This document shows, one piece after another, positions 1 through 11,387 of a DNA stretch of 64,000 nucleotides; the stretch's first letter is position 1, and the number at the start of each line of letters is the position of its first letter. Both the position numbers and the translations under genes were made by a program. Location: NCBI GenBank assembly GCA_035048495.1, contig CM068552.1, positions 16,492,753 through 16,556,752 on the forward strand. The letters run 5' to 3'. The stretch is from Euptelea pleiosperma. Taxonomy: Eukaryota; Streptophyta; Magnoliopsida; Ranunculales; Eupteleaceae. Below the pieces are notes generated by a model that saw only the letters and a list, made by a program, of their open reading frames with translations, searched no databases and was not told the DNA's origin.

Positions 1-1500
1 TCTTCAAGAAATTGTTCTTATCTCATAGCACCATGAGATTACTTATTTTTTATTTATTTAGTTTGCTCTCAAGGTTTGCTATCAATTCTACAGGCTTACC
101 TCGAAGATTTACATCATACTTATGTTGTAATCGTTGAAGAACATGAACGAAATAATGAATCCCTTTACATGCTTCTACTATTTAGAAGAATAATTTACTG
201 GCCATATTTGCATTGCTGGTAGGCTTGAAGAATTTCTCTTTGATCACTTTGCTTAACTAAACAATTTGGAGCCCGATGTATCAATGCTGGGTTGTTGATG
301 GGTGAAGGTACACTAAGTTGTAGGTGATAAGTGACTTAGGTGGGCTCAAGAAGTGGTCTCTCCCAGAGTAGTGAAGTTTAGCTACCCTTCGTCTCAGTGC
401 GACTGGATCTGGAGGAATGTAAATAGATCATTGCCCCTTGGAATGTCCAAACACATTAAATGCTACTCTGAGCTCTTACTTTTGGAAGCTAGTCCGAAGG
501 AAACAGAGATAAACTCACCAGTCTTTGAGTAAATTCAGGGAAATTTATAACTTGAAGTGGGTTTCAATCATAGGAAGTTTCAAAGGTATAAGGATGTTCA
601 ATATTTCTTGTGGCTGTGGATACAAGGCCTTGTTGAAGGCCCTAAAAATGGGAAAAAAAATCTGTAGAAGAAGCTGTTGCAAGGACACCTCAGGCAAAAA
701 GTTCAGTGATTGCTTCCTTGGTAATCCTGTTGTCAATAATGGTGACTAGAGAAGTAATTAGGGAGAATTCTATTATGTACTCCTTGCTGAGGTGAACTTG
801 AATGAAGCAGAGGCTGGCAGACTATTTTAGAGGGATTGGTTATTGTCTTTTTCCTTGCTTTGAGGTTCTTTTGAAGTAGAAGCTGACTACTTTCTCATTA
901 TTTTATGGGTTCCTAGATGGATGATTGGACAGGGAGGCTAGGTAACACATTTGATCTCATGTTAAATTTGGCTAGTGGTGGTGCGGGCAAAAGTCTTAGA
1001 TATTCCCTTTGTTGTCCCTCTGCTTTAGCAAATTTCGTGGGTAAAGCAAGGTGTACATACATAGAATGTACACATGTAACTCTTTTACCTAATTTTTGGA
1101 AATAAATTTTGCGCACCTATTCAAATCATCATCATCATATGCCTTATCCTAGCAACATGGAGTCAGTTGCATAAGTCATGTTCCTTAATTCAATTCTGTA
1201 AAAATCCATCTCTTCTATTAAGGAGTGTTTATTAAAATCTCCTCTCAAAACCTCAATCTGCCGGTGTAGTGCTTTACACTGCATCACTGGTCCCAATCAT
1301 GGATGAAGGAGGAGGGTTACGTCAAGTTGGCAACCGGTGTAAAACTTTTCCAAATCATCCCATGAATCTTGATCCGTTATAAATTTTGTGTACCTATCCA
1401 AATAAGAAAAAGAATCAGGAGTATTCAAATTCAACTAGATATACTTATCAAAAAAAAATTCAACTAGATATGTCAGATAGTATCAGAAAGCTCTTCAATA
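1..1500. other. Non-genic stretch, repeat-derived
   Basis: I see no supportable host gene here. The short open frames have no recognisable domain. Near 1117-1180 the sequence has a CATCATCATCAT run followed by tgccttatcctagcaacatg. In reverse complement this resembles the (ATG)n-tailed 3' end of plant LINEs, matching similar tails near 49245-49290 and 50250-50310. A short direct repeat, ttcaactagatat, occurs just upstream of the next LINE fragment (near 1430 and 1459). Confidence 0.4.
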
Positions 1501-1516
1501 AAAAAATTGGCTAGAG

Positions 1517-2260
1517 ATGTGGTGGAGTGGAACTAGAGATGGGAAGTTCTCAGTGCGTGCTTCCTATGAGTGGTTGGATAGTAGAAGGAGATCCCCCTTG
1601 GAGGCATCGTCTCCATTTTGGCACCTAGACTTTCCGTACTCAAGAGTTTGGGGGACTAGAGTGCCATCGAAGGTCGCTTTCTTTGTGTGGTATGCAACCT
1701 TGGGGAAGATTCTCATTATGGACAACTCGATCAAAAGAAGCTGGTCTATGGCTAATTATTGTTGTATGTGTAAAACTGCGGGGGAGACCGTCAATCATCT
1801 TCTCCTTCATTGCAACTTTGCCCGGGAAGTGTGGGGTATTTTCTTCAAGGAATTCGGTATGTATTGGACGCTCCCAGCCTCTATCATGCAGACGATCCAA
1901 AGTTGGTCTACGAAGTGCTTTTCCTCTTGTGGACGTAGACTGTGGAGTATTCTTCCTTTCGCAGTGTGGTGGGGTTTGTGGCTTGAATGCAATAGGAGGA
2001 TCTTTGAAGACAAGGAGATGTCGGTCCAATCGGTAGTGATCAACATCAAGGCTCTCCTTTTTTTTTTCTGGTCAAAGATGTTTGTGGAATGCAAAGGCTT
2101 ACTCTTTGTAGACATGGTTTTCAAATGAGATGCCATCATGTATAGAGATTGTTAAGTTGTTTCGTTTTCTGCTTCTCCATGGAGGTCTTCTCGACCTCCT
2201 GTGAGCCTTGTATTTGTCCTTTCTTTCAATAAAGAATTCACCTTTTAGAAGAAAAAAAGT
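1517..2260 (+). mobile_element. LINE (non-LTR retrotransposon) 3' fragment with zinc-knuckle domain
   Basis: An open frame of 203 codons at 1517-2128 reads as the zf-RVT region that follows the reverse transcriptase of plant LINE ORF2. It opens with the usual W-x(5)-DGKFSVRASYEWL strand. It then has VWGTRVPSKVAFFVWYA and the metal-binding pattern CCMC (residues 82-85) with HLLLHC (94-99), and ends with an aromatic, Trp-rich tail. The endonuclease and reverse transcriptase are absent, as expected of a 5'-truncated copy. The frame is followed by a short 3' UTR with AATAAA at about 2227 and a short A-rich run near 2250-2258, taken as the element's 3' end. No host function is implied. Confidence 0.85.
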
Positions 2261-2744
2261 TTGCAATAGATTTCAATGGACTTTTGTTTTTTAGTTTTGA
2301 TGGTTTCCACATCTTTGTTGTTGCTTTGTTGCAAGTTTCGATATGCTTGGTACTAGGTCTTGGGCTATTTTATTTCTTATGCCACAATTTCGTGACTTAA
2401 TCCAAAAAAAAGTATAAGATCCAGTTCCATATTAGTAGATGGAGGAATCAGTGTAGTCAAAAGTGTTAGGTGAGGCCTAGGCTATAAGGGTCCCTTAGGC
2501 GAGGTGACGCCTAACTGAATCCTATGAGATAATTTATTTTATAAGAATTAAACAAATAAAGTTAATACTTCTAAAAAGATTAAAGGAAAAAGGAAATAAA
2601 GGACATAGCCACATAGGACCAAGGTATGAACAAAAGAGCAAAGCTAATTGCTGAGTACTAAATAACTTTATGCAAAAATAAACACAAATTGGGAGTGCGA
2701 AAACGAATAATTAAAAGCTTCTCTGACTTCGCACTTATAATTCA

Positions 2745-3290
2745 TTATGAAGTAAGTGGTGGAACCGTTAGCTTTTGGGAATATGAATGGGGTGATGTTG
2801 GAAGACTACGTAACACATTTGCCCAAGACTCTACCATTTGGTTTTTATTTAGAACTATTACATTGTAAAAAGGAATGGACCTATTCCCAATGCTTACAAA
2901 AAAAAAACTGTTGGATAAGAAAATTGTGGAATGTGTGCTCTCCTTAAGATGTCTCAACGACATTACGTTCCTGTCGAGGGGGAGGTCTGAAGGCTTTGGA
3001 AAAGTACAACCGATATTTTTACTGTATGCTCACTGTGATGTTCTTTCTAGTTTTTGGAGGAAAGATCGTTGGTGGGAAAAATATGCGGAAAATCAATCCA
3101 TCTGAAAGTAGCTGCCCTCCCAACCTAGTCTGTAAAAGGAAATTTAGCCCAACTCAATGTGTTACGTGTAAGAATGACAAGTGTGTGAATCATCTTTTTG
3201 TATATTGTAAAGTCGGCCGGGCTATTTGGAACTTCTTCTTGGATCTTTTTGGAATGTCTTTGGTCTTCTTAAGGGATTTGGACTAATGGC
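2745..3290 (+). pseudogene. Second LINE fragment, zinc-knuckle region, decayed
   Basis: Reading in shifting frames gives pieces of a LINE ORF2 C-terminal half. The best piece is at 2996-3286, where a CVTCKNDKCVNHLFVYC-like stretch followed by VGRAIWNFFLDLFG matches the zinc knuckle of the element at 1517. Frames are broken several times, so it cannot be expressed intact. It lies on the same strand as the RNase H fragment at 3840-4440. Between them is a stretch with a different character (3300-3830). The two fragments were probably one LINE split by an insertion. Confidence 0.7.
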
Positions 3291-3539
3291 CAATTTGGTA
3301 TAAGAGGCTAAGTCCTTTGGAAGCAAGGTACGAAACTTCAACTTCACCCTAAATTTCGCTCACTTAAAATTCAGAATTAATTCGAGGAAGTTTAATTCGA
3401 CATGGAGAAGTTTTGTAAACATTCGCCTACTATGAGAAGTTTGGAGATATGATGCATTTACACATTTCTAAAAGTCTGTAGCTTAAATATATGAAAGAAA
3501 CATAAATCACAGAGAAAAATGTTTTTTTACTGAAATTCA

Positions 3540-3800
3540 AAACTATGCAATTTGAGAAGCGTTTGATGTTGATTAAACCCCCCCACAAGTTGTATTTTAC
3601 TCGAAAGCCCTTGATGGAGTGGCCTTTTTCACGTAGGAACCTCCTAAAGAAAGAAAGATGGAAAAATGAGGAAGTGTTTTAAATACTTCTCATCTATTTT
3701 AAACTTTCGATATCGAACTAGCAAAATTCGCTGAAATATTACAGGTGAACTTCACTATGCCAATTAAAAATTTGACAAAATTCGCTGAAAATTTGGCTAA
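3540..3800 (+). repeat. Dispersed AT-rich repeat, copy 1
   Basis: The sequence from about 3540 (aactatgcaatttgagaagc) to 3800 can be followed alongside 8490-8730 in the same orientation. Shared landmarks are the gcaa-tttga-agcgtttgat run, the acaagttgtattttactc block and the repeated aaaattcgctgaaa / aaaatttgccaaaa motif. The match is imperfect, as expected of an old repeat family. This copy sits between two halves of a LINE, so it may be what split it. No coding capacity or clear terminal repeats are seen. Confidence 0.45.
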
Positions 3801-3839
3801 TTTTAATATATGTTTGGAAGATTTTTTCAATTCCTTTTG

Positions 3840-4440
3840 GGGTTTTTTTTGGGTTTTGTCGATGGAGTAGAATAGAAGAATTTTAGATAATGAAAGTTGG
3901 TAATCTCTGGAAATGATAATGCTATTTGGAGAGTGGTGGTGGATTTGTTCCTAATTTTGAAGGAAATTCTAGAGAGTAGCGATTGCGGATCTTATTGGTA
4001 ATTAGGAAATCTGAAGGGACTAAGCCTCTGGGGAAAAGCCGGAAATTGGATGTATTAAGCTCAGGTTCAATGGTAGCGCTTTCATGTCTTCAGGCCTAAT
4101 TGGAATGGGTGGTGATTTTCGAAATGAATGTTGCGAGATTTTAAAATCCTACTCCTATCCCACTGGTGAGGCGGACACAAATGAAGCGAAAACTCCATCT
4201 CGGGCTCCAAATTTGAAGGATAACTTCAAGGGCTTGCTGGAAGTTGAAGGAGACTTGATGGAAGCTATTAAGTGGGCAGGTGGCGAATGGGATTGTCCTC
4301 GACTACATGCTAATTTGATGAATCACATAAAGATTTTAGAGGGTGGTGCATCCCAAACCCAGAATTGGTGTGGTGTGGATAGAAATATTTCATGCATTAT
4401 GGACTCCTCACTAACTTCTTGTACCTAATTTGGTTCACAT
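3840..4440 (+). pseudogene. LINE C-terminal RNase H-like domain fragment
   Basis: The 114-codon frame at 4084-4428, with in-frame sequence just upstream (GCIKLRFNGSAF), reads as the RNase H-like domain (RVT_3 type) at the C terminus of many plant LINE ORF2 proteins. Landmarks are the first strand KLRFNGSA, the segment SYPTGEADTNEAK with the helix-A acidic residue, and LLEVEGDLMEAIKWA with the central acidic residue. The first catalytic aspartate is Asn here (FNGSA rather than FDGSA). Upstream, 3850-3900 gives a RNRRIFDNESW-like segment that normally links zinc knuckle to RNase H. Decayed copy, no host role. Confidence 0.7.
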
Positions 4441-5243
4441 AATACAATTCATAACTGTTTTTATATGATAATAAGGATAATCGGAAACAAAGAGTCGCGT
4501 AACCATTAACTGTGATGCCACATCCACACAATAAGCGATTTAGCGATAGGCTTTTTTATAATTTGTACCATATACTTATAGACAAGAAAATACATATATG
4601 TAAAATATTATATTTGTTGCATAGAAAACTTCTATTGTAAAGGTAGAACTCATAACCTGTGGGAATTGTTAATCAGTATCTTGCGAGGAAAGAAGAAATA
4701 AAACGGAATTTGTAAGTGTCACGCCAGAATTTGTGTCTTGTCGAAATCCGGCATGGGTGCTTCACCTGTTTAGAAGAATCCATGCAACATAGATCCCAAA
4801 TCTATGGTGTTGTACTGGGACAAAACTTTAACATTTTTGCAATGTTATAATTATTGAATTCAGCTATGGCTGGGGCATATCCGATGTGGACCCTTTACTC
4901 ATCTTGTGTCTTCTCAACTGGGTACCCAACCGGGATATGAAGGGTCCAGGGAAGATCGCAGTGAGGCACTTACATTGGTGTTTTAACACAAATTGAATAT
5001 TAATAGTTTCAGAGAAAGGGTGAAGGCCAAAAGTTTAAGAAATAGCATGTTAAATAACTGTATTTAGACATATAGTAGGAGGCAGAACTCAAACAGGAAC
5101 GATGTGTACATATTTGTATGTACATGGCACCTTAACCTATTTTATTTTTATTTTTCTTGTTCTTGTAATTGTTTTTTGCAGTGGAATAGTTTTTGAGTTT
5201 CTTCGTTGATTAACAAAGGGACTCTTTTGGATTGTTTCTACAG
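4441..5243. other. Gene-free stretch upstream of the first visible USE1 exon
   Basis: AT-rich sequence with no recognisable coding region or transposon ends. Either it is intron sequence of the SNARE gene that begins in view at 5244, or the gene has lost its first exon. I searched by eye for the conserved USE1 N-terminal exon and did not find it. Confidence 0.35.
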
Positions 5244-8026
5244 AATCTCAAAAGCGAAGGCGAATGAATATTCGGAGAAGATTGAAGCCATCACTGCCAA
5301 ATTAGCTGTCCCACCGGTGCGTGTACTGATTAGCTCCTTTGGGTAACTCATATTGGAAAAGTTTTGTTTTTTTAATATACCAATGAAGGACTATTGGTTT
5401 GCAATGGATTTTTTCTTCAGTCCCTCTTTTGGCATTTACAATGATTACGGGGTCAGTTCTGTACGTAGACTTTTTGAGTGCTAATTGGAGTATATTTCAG
5501 TGGAACTAGTAGTGATGAAGAGGTAATTTGGAAATTCCGATGCAGTAGACTGTAAGGGCAGTTTACTTACAGAATCCTGCTACGCAACGCAAGGAACACA
5601 TGACGGTAGTGGGACCCAGGTCCCACCTAGGGAAATTCCTTTTCCCAAATCAAACCTTATCAGATGATGGTTACCATGGCTTTATTGATTTGAAGATGTT
5701 TTTTTGGTGTTCCTTAAGGAATTCAAAGGGATCCTGTTTCAGGTCCATTTCAAATTGGGAATCTTTTATCTGAGGTGTCTACATTTAGGCTTCTTGTGTC
5801 TCTTTTGGGGTCGGTTCTCTTTTCAAGAACTATTCCCCTTTTTTTCCCTCTTTTCCCCCTTGTTCTCTTAAGTGATGTTCCCCATTTTATTCACTAATAA
5901 TAATAATTAAATAATTGTTTTCCCTTGCAAAAGTTCCCAGTGAATATTTTTTTTAAAAGGCATTTAAAAATTTACTGGCATGAATTCCATCACTTTGCTG
6001 CCCTTTTATTTTCTCAGATGCCGCGAAAACTTTCCTCTGGTATAGGAGTGTGATGTGGTCATTTTTGGAAGGATATGTAATATTTTGTGACATGAAAAAT
6101 TGTTGCATTTCTATATATCAACGCTAATATCCACATTAGCTGTTTTTGTAGATTACATTTTAATCAGATCTTTGGCAAATATTTCCAGTCTTCTATTCCA
6201 GGATCCATGGAAGCTGTTGATGGGACTGGGGTTGAGGAAATCCCTTCTAAAGCGGAAGGAACTCGTGTTCCTCCTTCCTCAGGACTTCGAAAGAGATTAG
6301 TGTGAGTAAAGCTGTAGTTGTTTGCACTCACATGGGTGGTGCTCTGTCTAATATATAATGTATTTCTTTCTTTTCGTGTATTTTTTAATCCCATTTTGGG
6401 TTGAATGGCTTGGTTAACTACACAGATCTCATCCAAAAGTTGAAGATGGGACTCATGAGATTCTAGAAACTGATTCATCAACGCCTGTCAAGTTGGATGC
6501 TGCAGCACATGCACATATTGAAAAGCATAGGTACCTTTATATCTTTGAACAATGATTGCAACTGCTTGAATCTACTACGAAAACCCATGTTCTTACAAGG
6601 AAAACCATTCTAACTGGAAGCTTCAAAAAAATTTGAACCACAGATCATATTCTGTTTTTTTACATCTATTGGTTCAGATATTTGTTTCCTTTCTCCGTGT
6701 TTCAACAGAAAGCTTCAAGAGGATTTGACAGATGAAATGGTTGGGTTAGCACAGCAACTCAAGGAGAGTAGCCTCATGATGAATCGATCCTTGCAAGACA
6801 CGGAAAAGGTATGGTCCCATAATCCAATATTAAACCATATGTTTTCCCTCGATCCTATAATTATGTCAAATGTATGACTCTAGATCCCATTGTAGGCTAT
6901 TGTTGAGATTGAATATGCAGTTTTGAGCAGAGGATTGGTAGTACACGTTCTTGGCAAGCTTCACAGTCCATTTCTCGCTCTCCCAACACTAATTTGATTG
7001 AATATTCACTAATAGCCAAAATAAAAGTAGCTTCGTCTAAGCAAAGATGGACACACTGAGTGGCTTCCTTATCTTTTACTCGATAAGGATCTGGTTGGTT
7101 TGACTTGAGATTCTTTCTTCTTTTCTTTTGATAGGGTCAAGGATCTTCAAATACTCGTTCTAGTTTTCGTGGGTTTCGTAAAATTTGTGTTTTCTTCATC
7201 ACTTGAGCAGGAAGTTTATCATTTCAAGATTAATTTGGAGGGTTTGTTCTATTACCTGGACACTTCAAAATGGGTGCCGTATTCCTATTGGATACTTACT
7301 AATGTACATGCCGTATCGAATACGTATCGGTACCGTGTCCTAGCCTTATCTGGGTAACATAGGTTGGGTCAAGTTTCATGAAATTTGTGTTTCTTTTACA
7401 GCTCGAGCGTGAAGTTTATCGATTCAGATTTTGATTAAGAGGGTTTTCAACCAGTTGGTACATGTCCTGAGTTTTAAAACCTTATAAAAGATTAATTTAG
7501 TGTTTTTAAACCCGGACCAGGATGGCCGGTTGAACTGGTGAACATGTCCATCAACCGGGAAATTTTAATTTTAGTTATAATTTAAAACAAAAGGGTAAGG
7601 CCCAGATGGATCCGTTCTTTTGGCCAACCGGTTGAACCGGCCACTCCACCGTGTCAATGGCCAGTCTTGGCTAAAAAAGACTGGTAATGGTTTTTTTGTG
7701 GCATTTGGGACATGGATGTGCTTGTGTGCATAAGTAGAACGTTGGGTGCCATGTCTACCCATGCAATCACCTTTGACACTGCTCTTCCTTTTATTTCATC
7801 TGCACTGCGAGATGATTAACCATTCAGCTTGTTTATGGTTTGAGTGCAGCTACTTGATTCTACGGAGAGGGCAGTTGAGCATAGCTTGGCAACCACCGGT
7901 CATGCCAATACCCGAGCCATGCAAATATATTCAGAGAGTTTCAAGACCACATGCTTCACGTGGCTCATGATCTTTGCCATGACTTGTATCTTCATCATGG
8001 TCGTACTTCTCATCCGCGTGACTTAG
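5244..8026 (+). CDS. USE1: USE1-like SNARE protein (vesicle transport), 5' exon not seen
   Basis: USE1 is the Qc-type SNARE that, in yeast and animals, acts in Golgi-to-ER retrograde fusion. Five exons are supported by GT/AG sites and a continuous frame: 5244-5316, 6189-6301, 6426-6530, 6709-6808 and 7850-8026 (stop TAG). They encode an N-terminal helical piece ([18 protein letters not shown]), a low-complexity linker and the SNARE helix ([20 protein letters not shown] onward). A tail anchor of about 20 hydrophobic residues follows, then the short end LLIRVT. For exon 6189 I used the TTCCAG acceptor at 6188, because the AG at 6201 would break the phase. Introns are 872, 124, 178 and 1041 bases. 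The first exon, usually holding the start Met and a conserved LRRLL helix, is not visible, so it lies upstream of the window or has been lost. Confidence 0.8.
7170..7450 (+). repeat. Imperfect direct duplication in the last USE1 intron
   Basis: A segment of about 65 bases (aaatttgtgttttcttcatc ... gaagtttatc ... gagggttt) at 7180-7243 recurs at 7380-7448 with substitutions. The intervening 135 bases contain a tgtccta...gggtaacata motif that resembles the terminus of the TGTAACA-type MITE at 60197. A single small insertion with local duplication is one reading. Confidence 0.35.
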
Positions 8027-8373
8027 GTATGCCCATTTGCGAAAAAGCCATGTTTCTGAGCTGTGCTAAGATATATGCTAGTCCCATTTCATGTTTTACC
8101 GATCTGTACATATTATAAAGCTGTTGCATGCATGATGAGGCTGAGCACTCTTTGACCTAGTGTTGTTAGGGCTTAATGGTTGCAACATTAAGGTCACTTA
8201 CCTGTTACTAACACCCGTTATATTTTGTCAGATCGTTTGGTGCCTTTGTGAAATGCAAGAACAAGTGAGATTTACAACGGGACATATCTCTCTAGTCTGA
8301 GTCTTAACACAAGTTACTGTATTTGGATGGAAGACAAATTGTTTCTGATGCACATATTTGCGAAAGGGGTCGG

Positions 8374-8480
8374 GCTCAGGGGACCCCCCTTTTGTGACCT
8401 CTCTCAGGAGTCTTGTGCTCGAAATAAATGGCTGAGCACACGACTCCCGAGAGGGATCATAAAAAGTGGGTCCTCGGAGC
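8374..8480. repeat. Foldback (perfect-type hairpin) element
   Basis: The left arm at 8374-8420 starts gctcaggggacccccc and ends gtcttgtgctc. It pairs with the right arm at 8433-8480, which starts gagcacacgactcccga and ends tcctcggagc, leaving a loop of about 12 bases. Mismatches are scattered, but the pairing runs the full length of both arms. A related left arm (gggctcagggtaccccc ... gggagttgcgtgctta) is found at about 46708-46757. This is therefore a repeat family rather than a gene-specific hairpin. It lies just 3' of the USE1 stop codon and may be in its 3' UTR or flank. Confidence 0.6.
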
Positions 8481-8489
8481 ATTTAAAAT

Positions 8490-8730
8490 ATGCAACTTGA
8501 TGAGCATTTGATCTTGATTTTAACTTCAACAAGTTGTATTTTTACTCAAAAACATTTAATTGAATCCCAAAAGTAAGGAAATATGAAAAAATAGTTACAA
8601 TTGTTCTTAAAAACTTCTCATTTGTTTTAAATTTGATTTTGAATGATAAAATTTGCCAAAATATTATGAGTAAACTTCACTTTGCCAAGTTAAATCGACA
8701 AAACTCAAAAATATTTGCCAAAAAATTGGC
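8490..8730 (+). repeat. Dispersed AT-rich repeat, copy 2
   Basis: Same-orientation relative of 3540-3800. It shares gcaacttgatgagcatttga, acaagttgtatttttactc and the tandem-like aaaatttgccaaaa segments. No terminal repeats are evident. Confidence 0.4.
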
Positions 8731-8953
8731 ACATTTTTCTACTACGATTTCGAGTGGATGGGTTTTCTCGAGTGACATTCCAAACCTCTTCATTAGAGTG
8801 GCGGGGTTTTTCTTACACGTGGAGCTAAGGTGGCAGGTTCAAAGGGGTTTACGCTTTTTCACCATCACCATGTCAGCATCTCCCAATGTGGTAAGTTTTA
8901 GCCAAGTGACACTAGAAGTAGCTCTCGCAACTCCCAACTCCCAACTCCCAACT

Positions 8954-9585
8954 AGGGCTGACAATGGATCAGGTTGTCCCAAAGATCCAATCCGATAACA
9001 TTAGGTTTGGACCTAGAAATCGTGATCCGATAAGCTATTAGATTGGTTCCGGATGAACCTTGATTTGATCTGATAGTGACCTAATACGATATTATTAATA
9101 AAAAAAAAGGTATAAAATTATCTATATGACAAGGGAGCTCAGTTGTCTCCCCCTCTTATAGGCTTCAACAAAAAAAGGGCCGAGATTTTATCTCCCAATT
9201 GGACGGTGGATCTCAGCCACTCACATCCGATTTTGACAATGCCTTGTCGGGGAGTGCGGTTGGCACGGGCCACCCACTAGTATATATAAATAATACGTTT
9301 ATATTATTATTTGACATATTACTAAAGAAAGATATTATAATGTATGTTGATAAAATCTTTTATAATTGATTATTTGATTTTAGAATTTGCCACTATAATT
9401 TCTTTAAGTCAATTTTAATTGGTTTATCAAGTAGATCAACTCGATATCGAGTCGCCCCAATCTGATCTAATATGTTACGATAGTTTATTGGACCGGGTCC
9501 GGACCTAGGAATCGTGATCTGATATGCTATTGGATCAATTTTGATCAACCCCAATCCAATCCAAACCCGATCCATTAACAGCCCT
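8954..9585. mobile_element. hAT-like short element with AGGGCTG termini
   Basis: The left end agggctgacaatggatcagg and the right end (read in reverse complement) agggctgttaatggatcggg form terminal inverted repeats of about 25 bases. The inner flanks also match: cctagaaatcgtgatccgat near 9009-9035 recurs as cctaggaatcgtgatctgat near 9504-9525. AGGGCTG-type ends are typical of non-autonomous hAT-like elements in plants. No clear 8-bp target duplication is visible, so the superfamily is an inference. The inside contains no transposase and appears to carry a second insertion at about 9120-9276. Confidence 0.5.
9120..9276 (+). mobile_element. Possible mini-Helitron nested in the hAT-like element
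   Basis: The segment begins A|TCTATATGACAAGGG and ends ggcacgggccacccactag|T, with a short hairpin-like stretch (gtgcggttggcac) about 10 bases before the end. A 5' TC, a 3' CTAG next to a host T and a subterminal hairpin are Helitron hallmarks. The match is short, and the call rests on termini only. Confidence 0.3.
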
Positions 9586-9602
9586 GCTACCAACATCATC
9601 AT

Positions 9603-10764
9603 TGAAAAAGCAATGAGTAGAAAATTTTAAAGAAAATTAAATGATTGCAAATTGTAGGGAAAAGGCACAGTTCTTAGTAGGGTCATGACATGAACTTGGC
9701 ATCATCGATGCGTCCAATCTGGAGGCTCATCTATCAGATGTATGGTCTAGATTGGGCATGTTACGCCTTCACGTGGCAAGAAGTAAATCACACACCCAAC
9801 ATTTTATTTTTGTTCGTAAGCAAGCATATATATTAAAAGAAACTAAAGAGGGGATCCGTCGGCTAGAAAGTCTGAGGACAGCCAGTCTAGAGGGGTTCCC
9901 GCTGCCATACAAAAGGATTCAAAAAATATTTAGCACGAGCTGCAATAGTATGCACCACATTGTTCGCCGCTCGCAGAACATACACAAAAGAGAAAAAAGA
10001 TGTAAAATATCAACGCCTAGAACTGAAGATCTACGGCCCAGATGACTTGAACATCGCGAAAGAGCATCCACCAGCTGAAGAGCATATCAGATTCGATCAC
10101 CATGGATGAGACACCAAAATAGAGAGAGAGATTTCCAGACCCCATTTCATGGCTTGTGTCATTGTGCGTGATGACTACGCAGCGAAAGATTTTGCAGTGT
10201 CACTCCAGAGAAACTTTCTTCCAAAATATTAAAAAAAAAACACACTCACAAATTTTGATATAATTCTCCCAACAAATATACTTCGTTTCCATCAAAAGAA
10301 ACTCCATTTCAAATAACAAATCCAACTTTTATGTATACAAGTGGAAATATACAAGATCTACAAAAAAAAAAAAAAAGAAAAAAAAGAAAGAGATTTGATC
10401 CTCTCACAAACAAAAACCCTAAAGGATGAGCTATCATAAAAGAGCTCAGCCATTGCAAAGCTACTCAACCCTCTCTGACAGACAAAAAAAAAACCCTAAT
10501 GGACCATTTCAAACCATGTCACACACATGCACAGACTCTTGTACTTACCAACCCTCCATTGACCAAAACCTACTTGTTTTGACTCCTATAATCAAACCTA
10601 AATATATATATATATATATATCAAAATAAAATATCATCTAGGTCAACACTATACCCCTAAGCTTATATTCTAAGTCCTAAGAGGTTTAATTTTCTATTAT
10701 TATGGTAAGCAGACTAATTAGCGTACGACCCGTCGCAGTGTTCCCTTTATATATAGTATAAATA
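9603..10764. other. Gene-free flank downstream of the ERF gene
   Basis: No coding region is supported. The stretch contains A-rich runs near 10225 and 10362-10390 and a (TA)n microsatellite at about 10600-10620. It is 3' flank of the minus-strand ERF gene, so it presumably includes that gene's polyadenylation region, which I could not pinpoint. Confidence 0.4.
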
Positions 10765-11316
10765 TTAATCCCAAAGCGAATCGTGTTGCATATCTTCCCA
10801 ATCACTCATACCAATATCGTTACAAAATGTTTGAGGCGGCTCTATTAGTAGCGCTTGCGCCAATTCAATCCACATCTTAGGCGAGTCCAACGGCGATTCT
10901 TCAATTGCTTGAATTTGACTTGGCGAAAATCCACTAGTCGTTGGAACGGAATTTGAGCTAGAGCTAGAGCTACCCACCTCGGAATTTCCCGTCTGTCCTC
11001 TAAGGCGTGAAGCTGCTTCATGAGCTGCCGATCGAATGTCATCGGGGTCCGAACTAGCTGGGCGAGGGAGCCTATTAGCCAAATCAGGAAAATTGAGTCG
11101 TGCCCCATGTCCCCTAAAATGTAACGCGGCCACATCATATGCACTAGCAGCCATTTCGGGCGTTTCGAAGCTCCCTAACCAAATTCGAGTTTTCTTTCCA
11201 GGTTCCCGAATCTCGGAAACCCATTTCCCCCATTTCCTCTTTCGAACTCCTCTGTAATTCCCGCCCATCGGAACTAACGGAGCGTCGTCGCCTACGCCGG
11301 TATTACTCTGCTCCAT
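10765..11316 (-). CDS. AP2/ERF transcription factor, DREB subfamily
   Basis: Single-exon gene for a nuclear DNA-binding protein of the AP2/ERF family. From the Met at 11316 it is 183 residues. The AP2 domain covers about residues 21-78 ([20 protein letters not shown] ... ARLNFPDL), with the YRG and WLGSF...AYDVAA elements intact. The WVSEIREP segment carries the Val and Glu typical of the DREB side of the family, which binds DRE/CRT-type sites, rather than the Ala/Asp of classic ERFs. Then come a [20 protein letters not shown] helix, a Ser-rich linker and an acidic Trp-containing C-terminal end (MSDWEDM), a likely activation region. The frame stays open to 11535, and an in-frame ATG at 11376 would add 20 residues. 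I prefer 11316 because a TATA box lies at 11388-11395. Close to ERF020-022 group members by eye; exact orthology unknown. Confidence 0.85.
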   Translation of the reverse strand: MEQSNTGVGDDAPLVPMGGNYRGVRKRKWGKWVSEIREPGKKTRIWLGSFETPEMAASAYDVAALHFRGHGARLNFPDLANRLPRPASSDPDDIRSAAHEAASRLRGQTGNSEVGSSSSSSNSVPTTSGFSPSQIQAIEESPLDSPKMWIELAQALLIEPPQTFCNDIGMSDWEDMQHDSLWD

Positions 11317-11387
11317 ATATATGATTTTTCTATCAGAATAATGGAATTCAGGTCGGTTAATTTGTGAGCTAGACATGGCTATCTCTG

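Noticed and set aside
1640..2139. Antisense and shifted frames of 110-129 codons over the first LINE fragment
   Set aside because: They are shadows of the zinc-knuckle frame at 1517-2128, which has clear family motifs.
6202..6301. Acceptor AG at 6200-6201 for the second USE1 exon
   Set aside because: It puts the exon out of phase with the previous one; the AG at 6187-6188 keeps the frame.
6164..6481. 105-codon minus-strand frame
   Set aside because: It is antisense to two USE1 exons and the intron between them, with no family resemblance.
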